19,305 nt of DNA, from NCBI GenBank assembly GCA_946611595.1, contig CAMODY010000014.1, positions 1 to 19,305 on the forward strand, read 5' to 3'. The DNA comes from an uncultured Clostridia bacterium (GTDB lineage Bacteria; Bacillota; Clostridia; Lachnospirales; Lachnospiraceae). This document shows positions 1-7,711 of the stretch, piece by piece. The position numbers and the translations under genes were made by a program. Position 1 is the first letter of the stretch; each line of letters starts with the position of its first letter. The notes beneath the pieces were generated by a model. It did not search any database. It saw only the letters and a program-made list of their open reading frames with translations, and was not told the origin of the DNA.

Positions 1-1031
1 GGGAACACATGCATTTCAGAAAAGAAAGCTTCTTTTACAAAGCGCTTTGTTTCTTCAAACTCTTCCTCTGTTTCTCCTGCAAATCCTGCGATCACATCGG
101 TTGTAATAGCCGGATGAGCAAAACAGCTGCGGATCATCTGAACGCTTTCCATAAACTCTTTTGCAGTGTAATCGCGATTCATCCGCTTAAGCGTTGCATC
201 ACAGCCGCTTTGCAAGGATAAATGAAAATGCGGGCAAAGCTTTGTGCTGCTTTTGATCTGTTTTAAGAATTCCTCTGTGATGATCCCTGCCTCTAAAGAG
301 CCAAGGCGGATCCGTTCAATCCCTTGGATCTTTTCGATCTCAAAGATCAACTCAGCTAAATGGTCAGGCGCTGTGCTTTGTTTATCAGAACCGCTTTGTT
401 CTTCCTGTTTAAAATCACTGATATCGATTCCCGTCAGGACGATTTCCTTAATTCCGCGCTCTGCAAGAGTTTTAACTTCGCTAAGGATTTCTTCTGTTTT
501 CCTGCTCCTGCTCCTGCCCCTAAGATAAGGGATAATGCAATAGGAGCAAAAACGGTTGCAGCCGTCCTGGATTTTTACATAAGCGCGAACATGGTCTCCG
601 GCATTCGTAATGCTCTGCTCTTCATAATTTGTGCAATGGGTCAGGTCCCGGAGTAAGATCTCATGTGAACTTTTTTCTGAAGCAGATGCTTTCTTTTTCA
701 GATAGGTTTGAACCATCTCAAGCGTTTTGGACTTTTCATTATTTCCAATCACCAGGTCAACATCTGTTTCTGCGAGTTTTTCTGCTGCCTCCTGTGCATA
801 ACATCCACATGCAACGATCAGCGCTTCCGGATTCATTTTTTTTGCACGGTGCAGCATCTGCCTCGATTTCTGCGCTGCTACAGCAGTAACGGAGCAGGTG
901 TTGATCACATAAACATCTGCTCTTTCCGAAAAAGCGGCGATCTCAAAACCTGCCTGTTCAAACTGTTCTTTGATCGCCTGTGTCTCATATGAATTTGTCT
1001 TACACCCTAAGGTGTGAAACGCTGCTATCAT
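1..1031 (-). CDS. mtaB: tRNA N6-threonylcarbamoyladenosine (t6A37) methylthiotransferase MtaB, 3' end outside window
   Basis: This radical SAM enzyme adds a methylthio group to t6A at position 37 of ANN-decoding tRNAs, giving ms2t6A. I translated the minus strand through the upstream two thirds of the visible gene and found no stop; the 343 visible codons stay in frame to the edge. The N-terminal UPF0004-type domain has the three auxiliary-cluster cysteines C10 (TLGCKTN), C46 (NTCSVT) and C77 (CGCYAQ). The radical SAM motif CxxxCxxC is C158-C162-C165 (CNRFCSYC), followed by IIPYLRGR. The C-terminal TRAM domain lies outside the window; the family is usually about 430 residues. The ATG shares one base with the thiI stop (TGATG), so the two are probably translationally coupled. 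The TLGCKTN start and the YxRGR context favour MtaB over MiaB or RimO. Confidence 0.93.
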   Translation of the reverse strand, partial: MIAAFHTLGCKTNSYETQAIKEQFEQAGFEIAAFSERADVYVINTCSVTAVAAQKSRQMLHRAKKMNPEALIVACGCYAQEAAEKLAETDVDLVIGNNEKSKTLEMVQTYLKKKASASEKSSHEILLRDLTHCTNYEEQSITNAGDHVRAYVKIQDGCNRFCSYCIIPYLRGRSRSRKTEEILSEVKTLAERGIKEIVLTGIDISDFKQEEQSGSDKQSTAPDHLAELIFEIEKIQGIERIRLGSLEAGIITEEFLKQIKSSTKLCPHFHLSLQSGCDATLKRMNRDYTAKEFMESVQMIRSCFAHPAITTDVIAGFAGETEEEFEETKRFVKEAFFSEMHVF

Positions 1032-2221
1032 CAGATTTCAATCACTTCTGTTGTCTCGAGTGCTTTCTGGTATAACTCCTCGATAATTCCATCTAAACGT
1101 TTTTCTGATTTCTGTATCCTGTCAAGGCGTGGCTTTGTAACCGGATGTTTTGCTACGAAAATCGTGCAGCAATCTTCATACGGCAGTATCGACGTTTCAT
1201 AAGCATCGATTTTTTCCGAGATATCCACGATATCCATCTTGTCAAAACAGCAAAGCGGACGATATACCGGAAGTGTGCAGACTTCATTTGTTACCACCAT
1301 ACTCTGCATGGTCTGGCTTGCAACCTGTCCGATCGACTCACCGGTTACAAGACCCAGGCAGCCTTCCTGCTTTGCAAAGTGCTCTGCAATCCGCATCATA
1401 AAGCGGCGCATAATGATCGTCAGTTCATCATGCGGACAGATCTCGTAGATCTTCATCTGGATTTCCGTAAAGTTTACAACATGCAGTTTAATAGGACCTG
1501 CATAGCGGGATACGATCTTTGCAAGGTCTACGACCTTCTGTTTTGCACGTTCTGAGGTATATGGCGGTGCATGGAAATAGACCGCATCTAAGCTGACGCC
1601 GCGCTTTGCCATTAAATATCCGGCTACAGGGCTGTCGATACCGCCGGATAAAAGAAGCATCGCTTTTCCTCCGCTTCCGACCGGCATACCGCAAAGACCC
1701 TCGATCTGTTTGGAATAGATATTGACATCATACGGACGAAGTTCAATATTGACCATCAGCTCCGGCTTATGCACATCGACTTTCAGCTGCGGATAGGCAT
1801 CAAGAAGAACGCCGCCGATCTCCTCATTTACTTCCATTGAAGTTAAAGGAAAGGCCTTGTCGACTCTGCGGCAATTCACTTTAAATGTAATTTCATTTTC
1901 AGCGTCTTCAAGTTCCGGATGAGCATCTTTCATGTGCTTTAAGACAGCCTCTTTCAGCTCGTCCATGCTTAAGCGGTCATATTGGGATACCGGACAGATC
2001 CAGGCAATACCAAATACCTTTTTCAGGGCTTCTATCGCCTCATCCAGCTCGTTTTCCTCGCAGTTCACATACATACGTCCCTGTGCTTTACGGACCTCGT
2101 ATTCGCCGCCTAAGACCTTAAGAGCGCTTTTCATATTCTTAACCAGCATGTCCTCAAAAACATAGCGGTTCTTTCCTTTGACTCCGATCTCGGAATACTT
2201 GATAAGTAATGTCTGTTTCAT
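1031..2221 (-). CDS. thiI: tRNA 4-thiouridine synthase ThiI (THUMP plus PP-loop, no rhodanese domain)
   Basis: ThiI adenylates U8 of tRNA and replaces its oxygen with sulfur taken from a cysteine desulfurase. The protein is 396 residues. An N-terminal ferredoxin-like/THUMP region covers roughly residues 1-165. The PP-loop pyrophosphatase motif is at about 190-200 (LLSGGIDSPVAGY). A PYEDCC motif at 348-352 is where the catalytic cysteine of the synthetase domain is expected (C344 in E. coli, by family knowledge). There is no C-terminal rhodanese domain, as in Bacillus-type ThiI, which accepts persulfide directly from a partner desulfurase. The gene immediately upstream is such a desulfurase, 55 bases away. 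A GAGAGGA ribosome binding site precedes the ATG. A thiazole (thiamine) role is not supported, because rhodanese is needed for it in E. coli and no thiamine genes are nearby. Confidence 0.95.
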   Translation of the reverse strand: MKQTLLIKYSEIGVKGKNRYVFEDMLVKNMKSALKVLGGEYEVRKAQGRMYVNCEENELDEAIEALKKVFGIAWICPVSQYDRLSMDELKEAVLKHMKDAHPELEDAENEITFKVNCRRVDKAFPLTSMEVNEEIGGVLLDAYPQLKVDVHKPELMVNIELRPYDVNIYSKQIEGLCGMPVGSGGKAMLLLSGGIDSPVAGYLMAKRGVSLDAVYFHAPPYTSERAKQKVVDLAKIVSRYAGPIKLHVVNFTEIQMKIYEICPHDELTIIMRRFMMRIAEHFAKQEGCLGLVTGESIGQVASQTMQSMVVTNEVCTLPVYRPLCCFDKMDIVDISEKIDAYETSILPYEDCCTIFVAKHPVTKPRLDRIQKSEKRLDGIIEELYQKALETTEVIEI

Positions 2222-2276
2222 TCTATCCTCTCTGTTCGTCTTTCTATTTTAAAAGATTCAAACTTTATTCCTGTAT

Positions 2277-3458
2277 TTAATGACTTGTAAATTTTGATAA
2301 GATCGGTAAAAGCTCTTTTAACTGCTGCAGGGTATATTCAACCTGAGCCGCTGTATTGTCATTACTGAAGCTAAATCTCAATGTACAGTCTGCTTCCTTT
2401 TTGGATAAGCCGATCGACTCCAATGTTCCGGAAAGTCCCGGCTTATTGGAAGCGCAGGCAGAGCCGGAAGATACATAAACGCCCCGCTCTTCTAAAGCAT
2501 GAAGCAGTACTTCGCTTTTTACCGGCGCAAAAACGCAGCTTACGATATGCGGCGCGGAAAGCTCTCTTTTTTTGCTGTTGATCCTGATGCCGACATCAGG
2601 GATTTCCGCAGCAAGTTTTTCAAGTCCCTCTGTCATCTGATCTTTGAGCATGGTCATCTTTTTCACATTGTCTGCAAGATGCTGATAAGCATCGAGTGCA
2701 GCGATTGCCATACCTGCTACTCCCGGAACATTATCCGTTCCGCTGCGTCTTCCTTTCTGCTGTCCGCCTCCAAAAATGATCGGATGGATCTTGATCTTAT
2801 CGTTGATATAAAGGAAGCCTACTCCCTTCGGTCCATGAATCTTATGTGCGCTTACGCTTAAAAGATCCACATTCCATTTTTTCGGGAAGATCTCATATTT
2901 TCCAAAGCCCTGAACCGCATCCACATGGAAGATACAGTCCGGATTATGAGCCTTGATGATTTTACCGATTGCTGCAATATCCTGTACTGCACCGATCTCA
3001 TTATTGACCATCATAACGGACACAAAAATCGTATCCGGCCTTAATGCTGCTTTGAGATCGTCCAAAGAAATATGTCCGTCCTGATCGACCGGAAGATAGG
3101 TAACTTCAAATCCCTCTTCCTTTTTATTTTCCAGGAACTTAAAAGGTTCCAGCACGCTCGGGTGTTCAAAACAGGTCGTGATCAGATGTTTTCCGGCACG
3201 CTTATTAGCCATGGCTGATCCGATGATTGCCATGTTATTGGATTCGGTGCCGCCGGAAGTAAAGAGGATTTCCTTGCTCTCTACCTTCAATATATGGCTG
3301 ATGACATCGCGCGCATCTTTTAAATAGCGCTCGCTCTCTACACCTTTCTGGTGCTTGGAAGAAGGGTTTCCAAAATCCTCCTTCATCACCTTCACCATGG
3401 TCTCTATTACATTTTCACTTACGCGCGTCGTCGCGCTGTTATCAAAGTAGCATTCCAT
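2277..3458 (-). CDS. Cysteine desulfurase (NifS/IscS-like, probable sulfur donor to ThiI)
   Basis: This PLP enzyme converts cysteine to alanine and carries the sulfur as a persulfide. At 393 residues it is the normal size for class V aminotransferase-fold desulfurases. The N-terminus (YFDNSATTRVSE) is canonical, so the ATG at 3458 is the right start. The PLP lysine is K206 (SAHKIHGPKG), the pyridine-stacking His is in the CFEHPSV segment (about 99), and the active-site loop cysteine is C335 (SSGSACASNK). Its place directly upstream of thiI matches the NifZ-ThiI pairing of Bacillus, where the desulfurase is dedicated to tRNA 4-thiouridine; no iscU, sufU or iscR lies nearby. The start codon has no Shine-Dalgarno sequence and sits only about 10 bases below a good -10 box, which suggests a leaderless message. 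A general Fe-S role cannot be excluded. Confidence 0.93.
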   Translation of the reverse strand: MECYFDNSATTRVSENVIETMVKVMKEDFGNPSSKHQKGVESERYLKDARDVISHILKVESKEILFTSGGTESNNMAIIGSAMANKRAGKHLITTCFEHPSVLEPFKFLENKKEEGFEVTYLPVDQDGHISLDDLKAALRPDTIFVSVMMVNNEIGAVQDIAAIGKIIKAHNPDCIFHVDAVQGFGKYEIFPKKWNVDLLSVSAHKIHGPKGVGFLYINDKIKIHPIIFGGGQQKGRRSGTDNVPGVAGMAIAALDAYQHLADNVKKMTMLKDQMTEGLEKLAAEIPDVGIRINSKKRELSAPHIVSCVFAPVKSEVLLHALEERGVYVSSGSACASNKPGLSGTLESIGLSKKEADCTLRFSFSNDNTAAQVEYTLQQLKELLPILSKFTSH

Positions 3459-3467
3459 AATTTGTGT

Positions 3468-3498
3468 ATTGTAACATATTGAATCAGTATTTCTACAA
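3468..3498 (-). promoter_or_regulatory. Candidate promoter of the desulfurase-thiI-mtaB operon
   Basis: On the minus strand a TACAAT -10 (3468-3473) is preceded by TGT at 3474-3476, an extended -10. A weak TTGTAG -35 lies 19 bases upstream (3493-3498). Transcription would start near 3461, within a few bases of the ATG at 3458. The rest of the 127-base gap between rsmE and the desulfurase gene (3459-3585) shows no ORF and no convincing terminator. Confidence 0.5.
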
Positions 3499-3585
3499 CT
3501 GTCTGTTATTTCAGTCTATGAACAGAAGCGTTATAAGCTTATTATTCTGCTTCACTTTTTCTGACAATATCATCTAAATATCTGA

Positions 3586-4338
3586 TCAGTTTTCAAGTTG
3601 AAATGTCAAAACACTTAAGAGCATCAGCGGTGCGGTTTCAGTTCTTAAAATCCGGTTTCCGAGAGAAATCGGGATTGCGGAAGCTTCGATTGCAGTTTCC
3701 ACTTCCGCCTGCTCAAAACCGCCTTCCGGACCGATAAAGATTCCGACACTCATACCCGGCATAATCTTTGCGATCGTCGCCTTGGTGGCTGCGATATCTT
3801 TATAATTTTCATATGGGATTAGGATCATATCCAGATCTTTTGCATATTCTAACGCGGCGGATAGTTTCATGACCGCTTTCACTTCCGGGATTACGCCTCT
3901 GTGGCTCTGCTTGGCTGCACTTTCTGCAATCTTCTGCCAGCGCTCTGCTTTGCTCTTTTGTTTCTTAGCGTCATATTTCACAATGCATCTGGAAGTCTCA
4001 ACCGGTATGACCTCATAAACACCAAGCTCAACAGACTTTTGAATGATATGCTCAAACTTATCCGCTTTCGGAAGACCTTGAAACAGATAGAATTTTGCAG
4101 GGGATTCGCTGCGACTGGTCGTCGTATCTATAATTTCGCAGACGACGCATTTTTCACCATTTTCTTCAAACGCACTGATTCTGCAATGATAATCATTCCC
4201 CTCACCATCGCTGAGTAAAAGTTCTTCGCCATTTTTCATGCGAAGAACATTTGAGATATGATTGACATCGTTTCCGAAAATATAGATGATGCCCTCATCC
4301 TTTCGGACGTCTTCCGGTCTGACAAAAAATTGATTCAT
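3586..4338 (-). CDS. rsmE: 16S rRNA (uracil1498-N3)-methyltransferase RsmE
   Basis: RsmE is a SPOUT-class enzyme that methylates N3 of U1498 in 16S rRNA using S-adenosylmethionine. I place the start at the ATG at 4338 (protein MNQFFVRPEDV..., 250 residues). It matches the usual family N-terminus and has AGGAAGG upstream, whereas the ATG 12 codons further up (4374) has no ribosome binding site. The N-terminal PUA-like domain covers about residues 1-75. The SPOUT domain follows and has the knot signatures: FQGLPKADKFEHIIQKSVELGV, then GIFIGPEGGF, then LGNRILRTETAPL near the C-terminus. These residues form the SAM-binding trefoil knot. PrmA, often the upstream neighbour in Firmicutes, is absent; the gene has its own promoter just inside the terminator of the upstream TRAP operon. 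Confidence 0.93.
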   Translation of the reverse strand: MNQFFVRPEDVRKDEGIIYIFGNDVNHISNVLRMKNGEELLLSDGEGNDYHCRISAFEENGEKCVVCEIIDTTTSRSESPAKFYLFQGLPKADKFEHIIQKSVELGVYEVIPVETSRCIVKYDAKKQKSKAERWQKIAESAAKQSHRGVIPEVKAVMKLSAALEYAKDLDMILIPYENYKDIAATKATIAKIMPGMSVGIFIGPEGGFEQAEVETAIEASAIPISLGNRILRTETAPLMLLSVLTFQLEN

Positions 4339-4422
4339 AGAAGCTACAGCCTTCCTGCATTCTGTATCACTCATCGAAAGAAGATGAATTACCTGTCTTT
4401 ACTGATGTGTATTCGCGAAAGG

Positions 4423-4431
4423 ATTATAACA
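4423..4431 (-). promoter_or_regulatory. Extended -10 promoter candidate for rsmE
   Basis: The minus strand reads TGTTATAAT here: a perfect TATAAT (4423-4428) with the TG of an extended -10. No good -35 is visible 16-18 bases upstream, because that position is occupied by the terminator stem of the upstream operon. The site lies 79-85 bases before the proposed rsmE start at 4338. Confidence 0.5.
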
Positions 4432-4432
4432 G

Positions 4433-4458
4433 AAAAGGGGCTGTTTTCACAGCCCCTT
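4433..4458 (-). terminator. Rho-independent terminator after dctP
   Basis: A 9-bp perfect stem, AAGGGGCTG / CAGCCCCTT (4450-4458 with 4435-4443), has a 6-base loop and is followed on the minus strand by TTTTCTGTT, counting the last two bases of the stem. It lies 22 bases after the dctP stop and ends the dctQMP transcript. The plus strand has no U-tract, so it acts in one direction. Confidence 0.85.
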
Positions 4459-4479
4459 GAAACAGAATAGCAAACTCTT

Positions 4480-5607
4480 TTAGTGAGTAGCGTAATAGTT
4501 ATCGATTGCATCTCTCCAGATCTGTTTTGCTTTGTCAAGGTCCGGATGTGTAGCTGCGATACCTTCAAGCTGTGCATCTGCATACGGCTGGATTGCTGCC
4601 TGCCATGCCGGGATCTGATCCTCAGGAATGGTGTACTGATGCATTTCTGTATTTGCGTCAAATTTTGCATGACGTTTTGTTTCCATCGTTTCTACAAATG
4701 CCAGGAATTCCTGATACATTGCATCGCCAAACTCTTCTGTAAAGATCTTCTGCAGAGTATCATCGAAGGAATTCCATGTATCAAGGTTGATACTGGTTGT
4801 CTTAATATGAGTGGAAAGATCAACCGGGAATGTGTAGAGTGCTTTGGTCTCTTCGTCTGCGCCAAAGATCTCACCAACGTTCTGTGCAATAAATACGCCG
4901 TCAGCAACACCGTTTCTCATGTTGCTTCCCATGTTCATGATATCAAGAGCAACTGCTGCGCCGCCCTGGCTGTTGATGAAGCTGGAGATAACCTGGTCAT
5001 CAGACATGATCTTAAGTCCGTTCAGGTCTGCCGGCTGTGCAACTGGTGTGTCTTTTGCAAGGAACAGGGATGTTCCAAAGACTGCGGATGTCAGAAGCGG
5101 TTTAACGTTCTGAGCTGTGAATTCCTGTGTCATCAGATCATCTGGGTTGGTAATGATAACTTCACGAATGATATCATTTGCACTAAAAATGTCTTTGAAG
5201 CCCATGAACGGCTGTGCGCAGGCCTGTGTCGTATATACAAAGGATTCCGGATAATTCGAAAGAGTAAGATCGGAAATATCCGCAACGCCGGCACCAAGAC
5301 CTTCAAGAGCGCTGGCCTGATCCAACAGTCCGCTGTACTCAGTAACATTAAATTTTACTTTTCCATCTGTACGAGCTGTAATTCTGTCAATGGCATCTCC
5401 AAAATACTGCATGTTTGCAAGAGATGAGGACAGGTTAACTTCCAGAGTCATTTCAGGTCCGTCATACTCTCCGTAAAACACTTCTTGTCCGGATGAACCT
5501 GCTCCGCTTCCAGCCGGGGCAGGTTTTTCTCCGCCGCAGGCTGTAACCCAGGCAAGTGTCAGGGCCAGTGCAAGAATCAAAGCAAAAATCTTACTAAATT
5601 TCTTCAT
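4480..5607 (-). CDS. dctP: TRAP transporter substrate-binding lipoprotein (DctP family)
   Basis: This is the extracellular solute receptor of a tripartite ATP-independent periplasmic (TRAP) transporter, anchored to the membrane in a Gram-positive cell. At 375 residues it begins with a lipoprotein signal: MKKF, a hydrophobic stretch, and lipobox V21-T22-A23-C24, followed by a G/S-rich linker to about residue 40. The two-lobed DctP domain fills the rest. The hinge and ligand region is recognisable (DLNGLKI at 194-200; MRNGVADG at 230-237). The position after GLKI, which is Arg in most DctP proteins (LKGLKIR) and contacts the substrate carboxylate, is Met201 here. The ligand may therefore be bound differently or may not be a simple carboxylate. 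The start has AGGAGG nine bases upstream. It is the last gene of dctQ-dctM-dctP, 60 bases after dctM. Confidence 0.92.
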   Translation of the reverse strand: MKKFSKIFALILALALTLAWVTACGGEKPAPAGSGAGSSGQEVFYGEYDGPEMTLEVNLSSSLANMQYFGDAIDRITARTDGKVKFNVTEYSGLLDQASALEGLGAGVADISDLTLSNYPESFVYTTQACAQPFMGFKDIFSANDIIREVIITNPDDLMTQEFTAQNVKPLLTSAVFGTSLFLAKDTPVAQPADLNGLKIMSDDQVISSFINSQGGAAVALDIMNMGSNMRNGVADGVFIAQNVGEIFGADEETKALYTFPVDLSTHIKTTSINLDTWNSFDDTLQKIFTEEFGDAMYQEFLAFVETMETKRHAKFDANTEMHQYTIPEDQIPAWQAAIQPYADAQLEGIAATHPDLDKAKQIWRDAIDNYYATH

Positions 5608-5667
5608 AACGTTTCTCCTCCTATTTTTTATTCTTGATGTTTTTTATCATATTAAGCATTTATTATC

Positions 5668-6966
5668 CTAATGCATATGATTTGGTATATATGTAGCGAG
5701 CTGAGGGAAGATGATCATCAATGCCAGTATCGCCACGTCCATAATGATAAACGGAATGACACCTTTGAATATCTTCTCTACAGGCTTCCTTGTAACACCG
5801 CTCATCGTATAGACTGTCATTCCGACCGGCGGTGAAATGGAGCCTAATGCCATCAATTTAACGACAAAGCAGCCAAGCCAGATCGGGTCGTATCCAATCG
5901 CGGTCAGCGCCGGATAAAGTACCGGCATAGTAAGAACCAGCATCGGAATTTCCGGAAGGAACATTCCAAGGATCAGATACAGAACAATCAATGCAACAGA
6001 GAGCACCCATTTCGGAACTGTCAGTCCCATGATGAAATTCGCCAGCATAGTCGGCAGATGACTCATCGTCATGAACTGTACAAAGATGTAGGTGGATGCC
6101 AGCAGGAAGAAGATCATACCGATCAGGACCGCTGTATCCTTAAACGCTTTCCACAGGTTCTTGACTTTGCACTGACGGAAGATGATTGAGATTACGATGG
6201 CGCCAAACGCACCGATCGCACCGGCTTCCGTTGTTGTAAACCATCCCAGATAGATACCGCCGAGTACTAAGAGCATCAGCAGAATGACCGGAATGACTCT
6301 AAGTAAAGATTTAAAACGCTGCTTCCATGTAGCTTTCGGTCCCTGCGGACCAAATTTCGGGTTGATCCGGCAAAGGAACCAGATCAGGATGCAGTACAGA
6401 ATGATCTGTGCCACACCAACACCGATACCAGACATGAACAACTTGCTGATCGAGTTCTCGGTGATGATTCCGTACATCATGAATCCCATACTCGGAGGGA
6501 TCAAAAGTGCCAATGGAGCGCCGGCTGCCGTAGCTCCGCAGGCAAAGGACTCATCATAATTATTTGCTTCCATTTCCGGAAGTGCGATACGGCTCATGAT
6601 CATAACGCCTGTATTTGCAGATCCGCAGATTGCACCTAACACACCGCAGGCAACAACAGTTGCTGAAGCGAGTCCACCGCGGAACCTTCCAAGCCAATGA
6701 CGAACAGCCGCATACAGATCCACACCCATCGTCGTTTCAGCTATTACGCATCCCATCAAAGTAAACAGAGGAATTACTGTAAACGAATAGGAGTTGATAT
6801 TGTTAAACGGTGCCGTTCCTAAAATGGTCATGGCGACCGAAAAGTTTTTAAGAATCCAGATGCCTACAAAACCGACAACCGCCAGGGCTGCACCGACCCA
6901 CATCTTTAGGGCCAGGAGGAGTAATAATACAACAATACCGAGAATACCTATTAACTCAGGACTCAT
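5668..6966 (-). CDS. dctM: TRAP transporter large permease (DctM family)
   Basis: This is the large membrane subunit that carries substrate by sodium-coupled secondary transport. It is 432 residues, the usual family length, and almost wholly hydrophobic, with about 11-12 predicted membrane segments. Family signatures are present: VLGAICGSANTGVMIMSRIALPEM and the following AAGAPLALLIPPSMGFMMYG in the first half, and a second inverted-repeat-like half with MFLPEIPMLVLTMPVLYPAL and SISPPVGMTVY near the C-terminus. Its ATG overlaps the dctQ stop by four bases (ATGA), and AGGAGGTGA lies seven bases upstream inside the dctQ coding sequence, so the two subunits are translationally coupled. The substrate cannot be told from this subunit. 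Confidence 0.95.
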   Translation of the reverse strand: MSPELIGILGIVVLLLLLALKMWVGAALAVVGFVGIWILKNFSVAMTILGTAPFNNINSYSFTVIPLFTLMGCVIAETTMGVDLYAAVRHWLGRFRGGLASATVVACGVLGAICGSANTGVMIMSRIALPEMEANNYDESFACGATAAGAPLALLIPPSMGFMMYGIITENSISKLFMSGIGVGVAQIILYCILIWFLCRINPKFGPQGPKATWKQRFKSLLRVIPVILLMLLVLGGIYLGWFTTTEAGAIGAFGAIVISIIFRQCKVKNLWKAFKDTAVLIGMIFFLLASTYIFVQFMTMSHLPTMLANFIMGLTVPKWVLSVALIVLYLILGMFLPEIPMLVLTMPVLYPALTAIGYDPIWLGCFVVKLMALGSISPPVGMTVYTMSGVTRKPVEKIFKGVIPFIIMDVAILALMIIFPQLATYIPNHMH

Positions 6967-7598
6967 TGATCATTCACCTCCTCTTCTTTTGGAGCATCTT
7001 TAATATCCAGTTCTCCGCCTTTATCCGGACGAATGCCAAAAGCCTCCGGAGGGATCATGCTCATCTTATACTTTGTAAATGCAAACGGAACATCTGTTGA
7101 ACCCAGACGAACCTCTTCTTCTGCTTTTCCTTGCGCCAGGGCAATGATCTTGCGGATGATCGTCATGATGACAACGAGAGCTGCCACAGCATAGCTGATC
7201 CCGAACAGATACAGAAACGGCCACTGCGGTACTTTTACACTGCTCCAGACGACATTGTTTTGCATGCTGCGCTGTCCTGCACGGAACTGCTGGATCGCGA
7301 TCAGAACGATAATCGCCAGGGAAACAATAAGAACAACAATATCCAGAACGACCTGCGGAACTGGTTTCAGTTTTTTGGTGAACATATTGATCTCCACCAT
7401 ACTGCCTACCATGATTGACGCACCGAGCGAGGTCATGCAGCAAACCAGCATAACCTGAACCCATTCCGTTGCGCCCGGGATTGGTCTGGAAAATATAGTT
7501 CTGGCAAGTACGTCAGAAACCATAAGCAGCATCATCAATGCAATCAGGATCATACACAGATATGTCGCTATTACTCCGATGATTCGAATTACCTTCAA
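6963..7598 (-). CDS. dctQ: TRAP transporter small permease (DctQ family), TTG start
   Basis: This is the small membrane subunit that links the DctP receptor to DctM. I choose the TTG at 7596-7598 as start, giving 211 residues: a perfect AAGGAGG (7609-7615) lies ten bases upstream, and the first membrane helix begins at once. An in-frame ATG at 7670 would add 24 polar residues but would place the start inside the promoter and overlap the divergent regulator. Four membrane segments are visible: about residues 4-24 (IRIIGVIATYLCMIL), the GATEWVQVMLVCCMTS helix, VVLDIVVLIVSLAIIVLI, and LFGISYAVAALVVIMTII. A charged cytoplasmic tail of about 50 residues follows, longer than in many DctQ proteins. 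It is the first gene of the operon and probably under control of the divergent MerR protein. Confidence 0.88.
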   Translation of the reverse strand: MKVIRIIGVIATYLCMILIALMMLLMVSDVLARTIFSRPIPGATEWVQVMLVCCMTSLGASIMVGSMVEINMFTKKLKPVPQVVLDIVVLIVSLAIIVLIAIQQFRAGQRSMQNNVVWSSVKVPQWPFLYLFGISYAVAALVVIMTIIRKIIALAQGKAEEEVRLGSTDVPFAFTKYKMSMIPPEAFGIRPDKGGELDIKDAPKEEEVNDQ

Positions 7599-7640
7599 CT
7601 TTGCATAACCTCCTTCATTATTTATATTTCCCTTTCCTTT

Positions 7641-7685
7641 GACATCATTGTATACTCTTGGGTAAGACAAGGCTCAAATGTCAAA
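7641..7685 (-). promoter_or_regulatory. MerR-type promoter/operator of dctQMP (copy 1 of shared element)
   Basis: On the minus strand the order is a -35 TTGAGC (7672-7677), a 19-bp spacer (7653-7671) and a -10 TACAAT (7647-7652). A spacer of 19 instead of 17 bp is the hallmark of promoters twisted open by MerR-family activators. The spacer contains the partial inverted repeat TCTTGGGTAAGA and its flanks. The same element recurs at 10189-10234, with 29 identities over the first 38 aligned positions (7641-7678) and the same spacing. The divergent regulator gene starts 27 bases beyond this site, so the protein may also regulate itself. Confidence 0.75.
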
Positions 7686-7711
7686 TACATAAAAAACGAG
7701 GTGAATTTTTT

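Noticed and set aside
244..656. Plus-strand reading frames over the mtaB region and similar frames throughout the window
   Set aside because: They lie antisense to clear conserved genes, have no family motifs and no convincing ribosome binding sites.
1031..2221. ThiI as thiamine thiazole synthesis protein
   Set aside because: There is no rhodanese domain and no thi genes; the desulfurase and mtaB neighbours point to tRNA modification.
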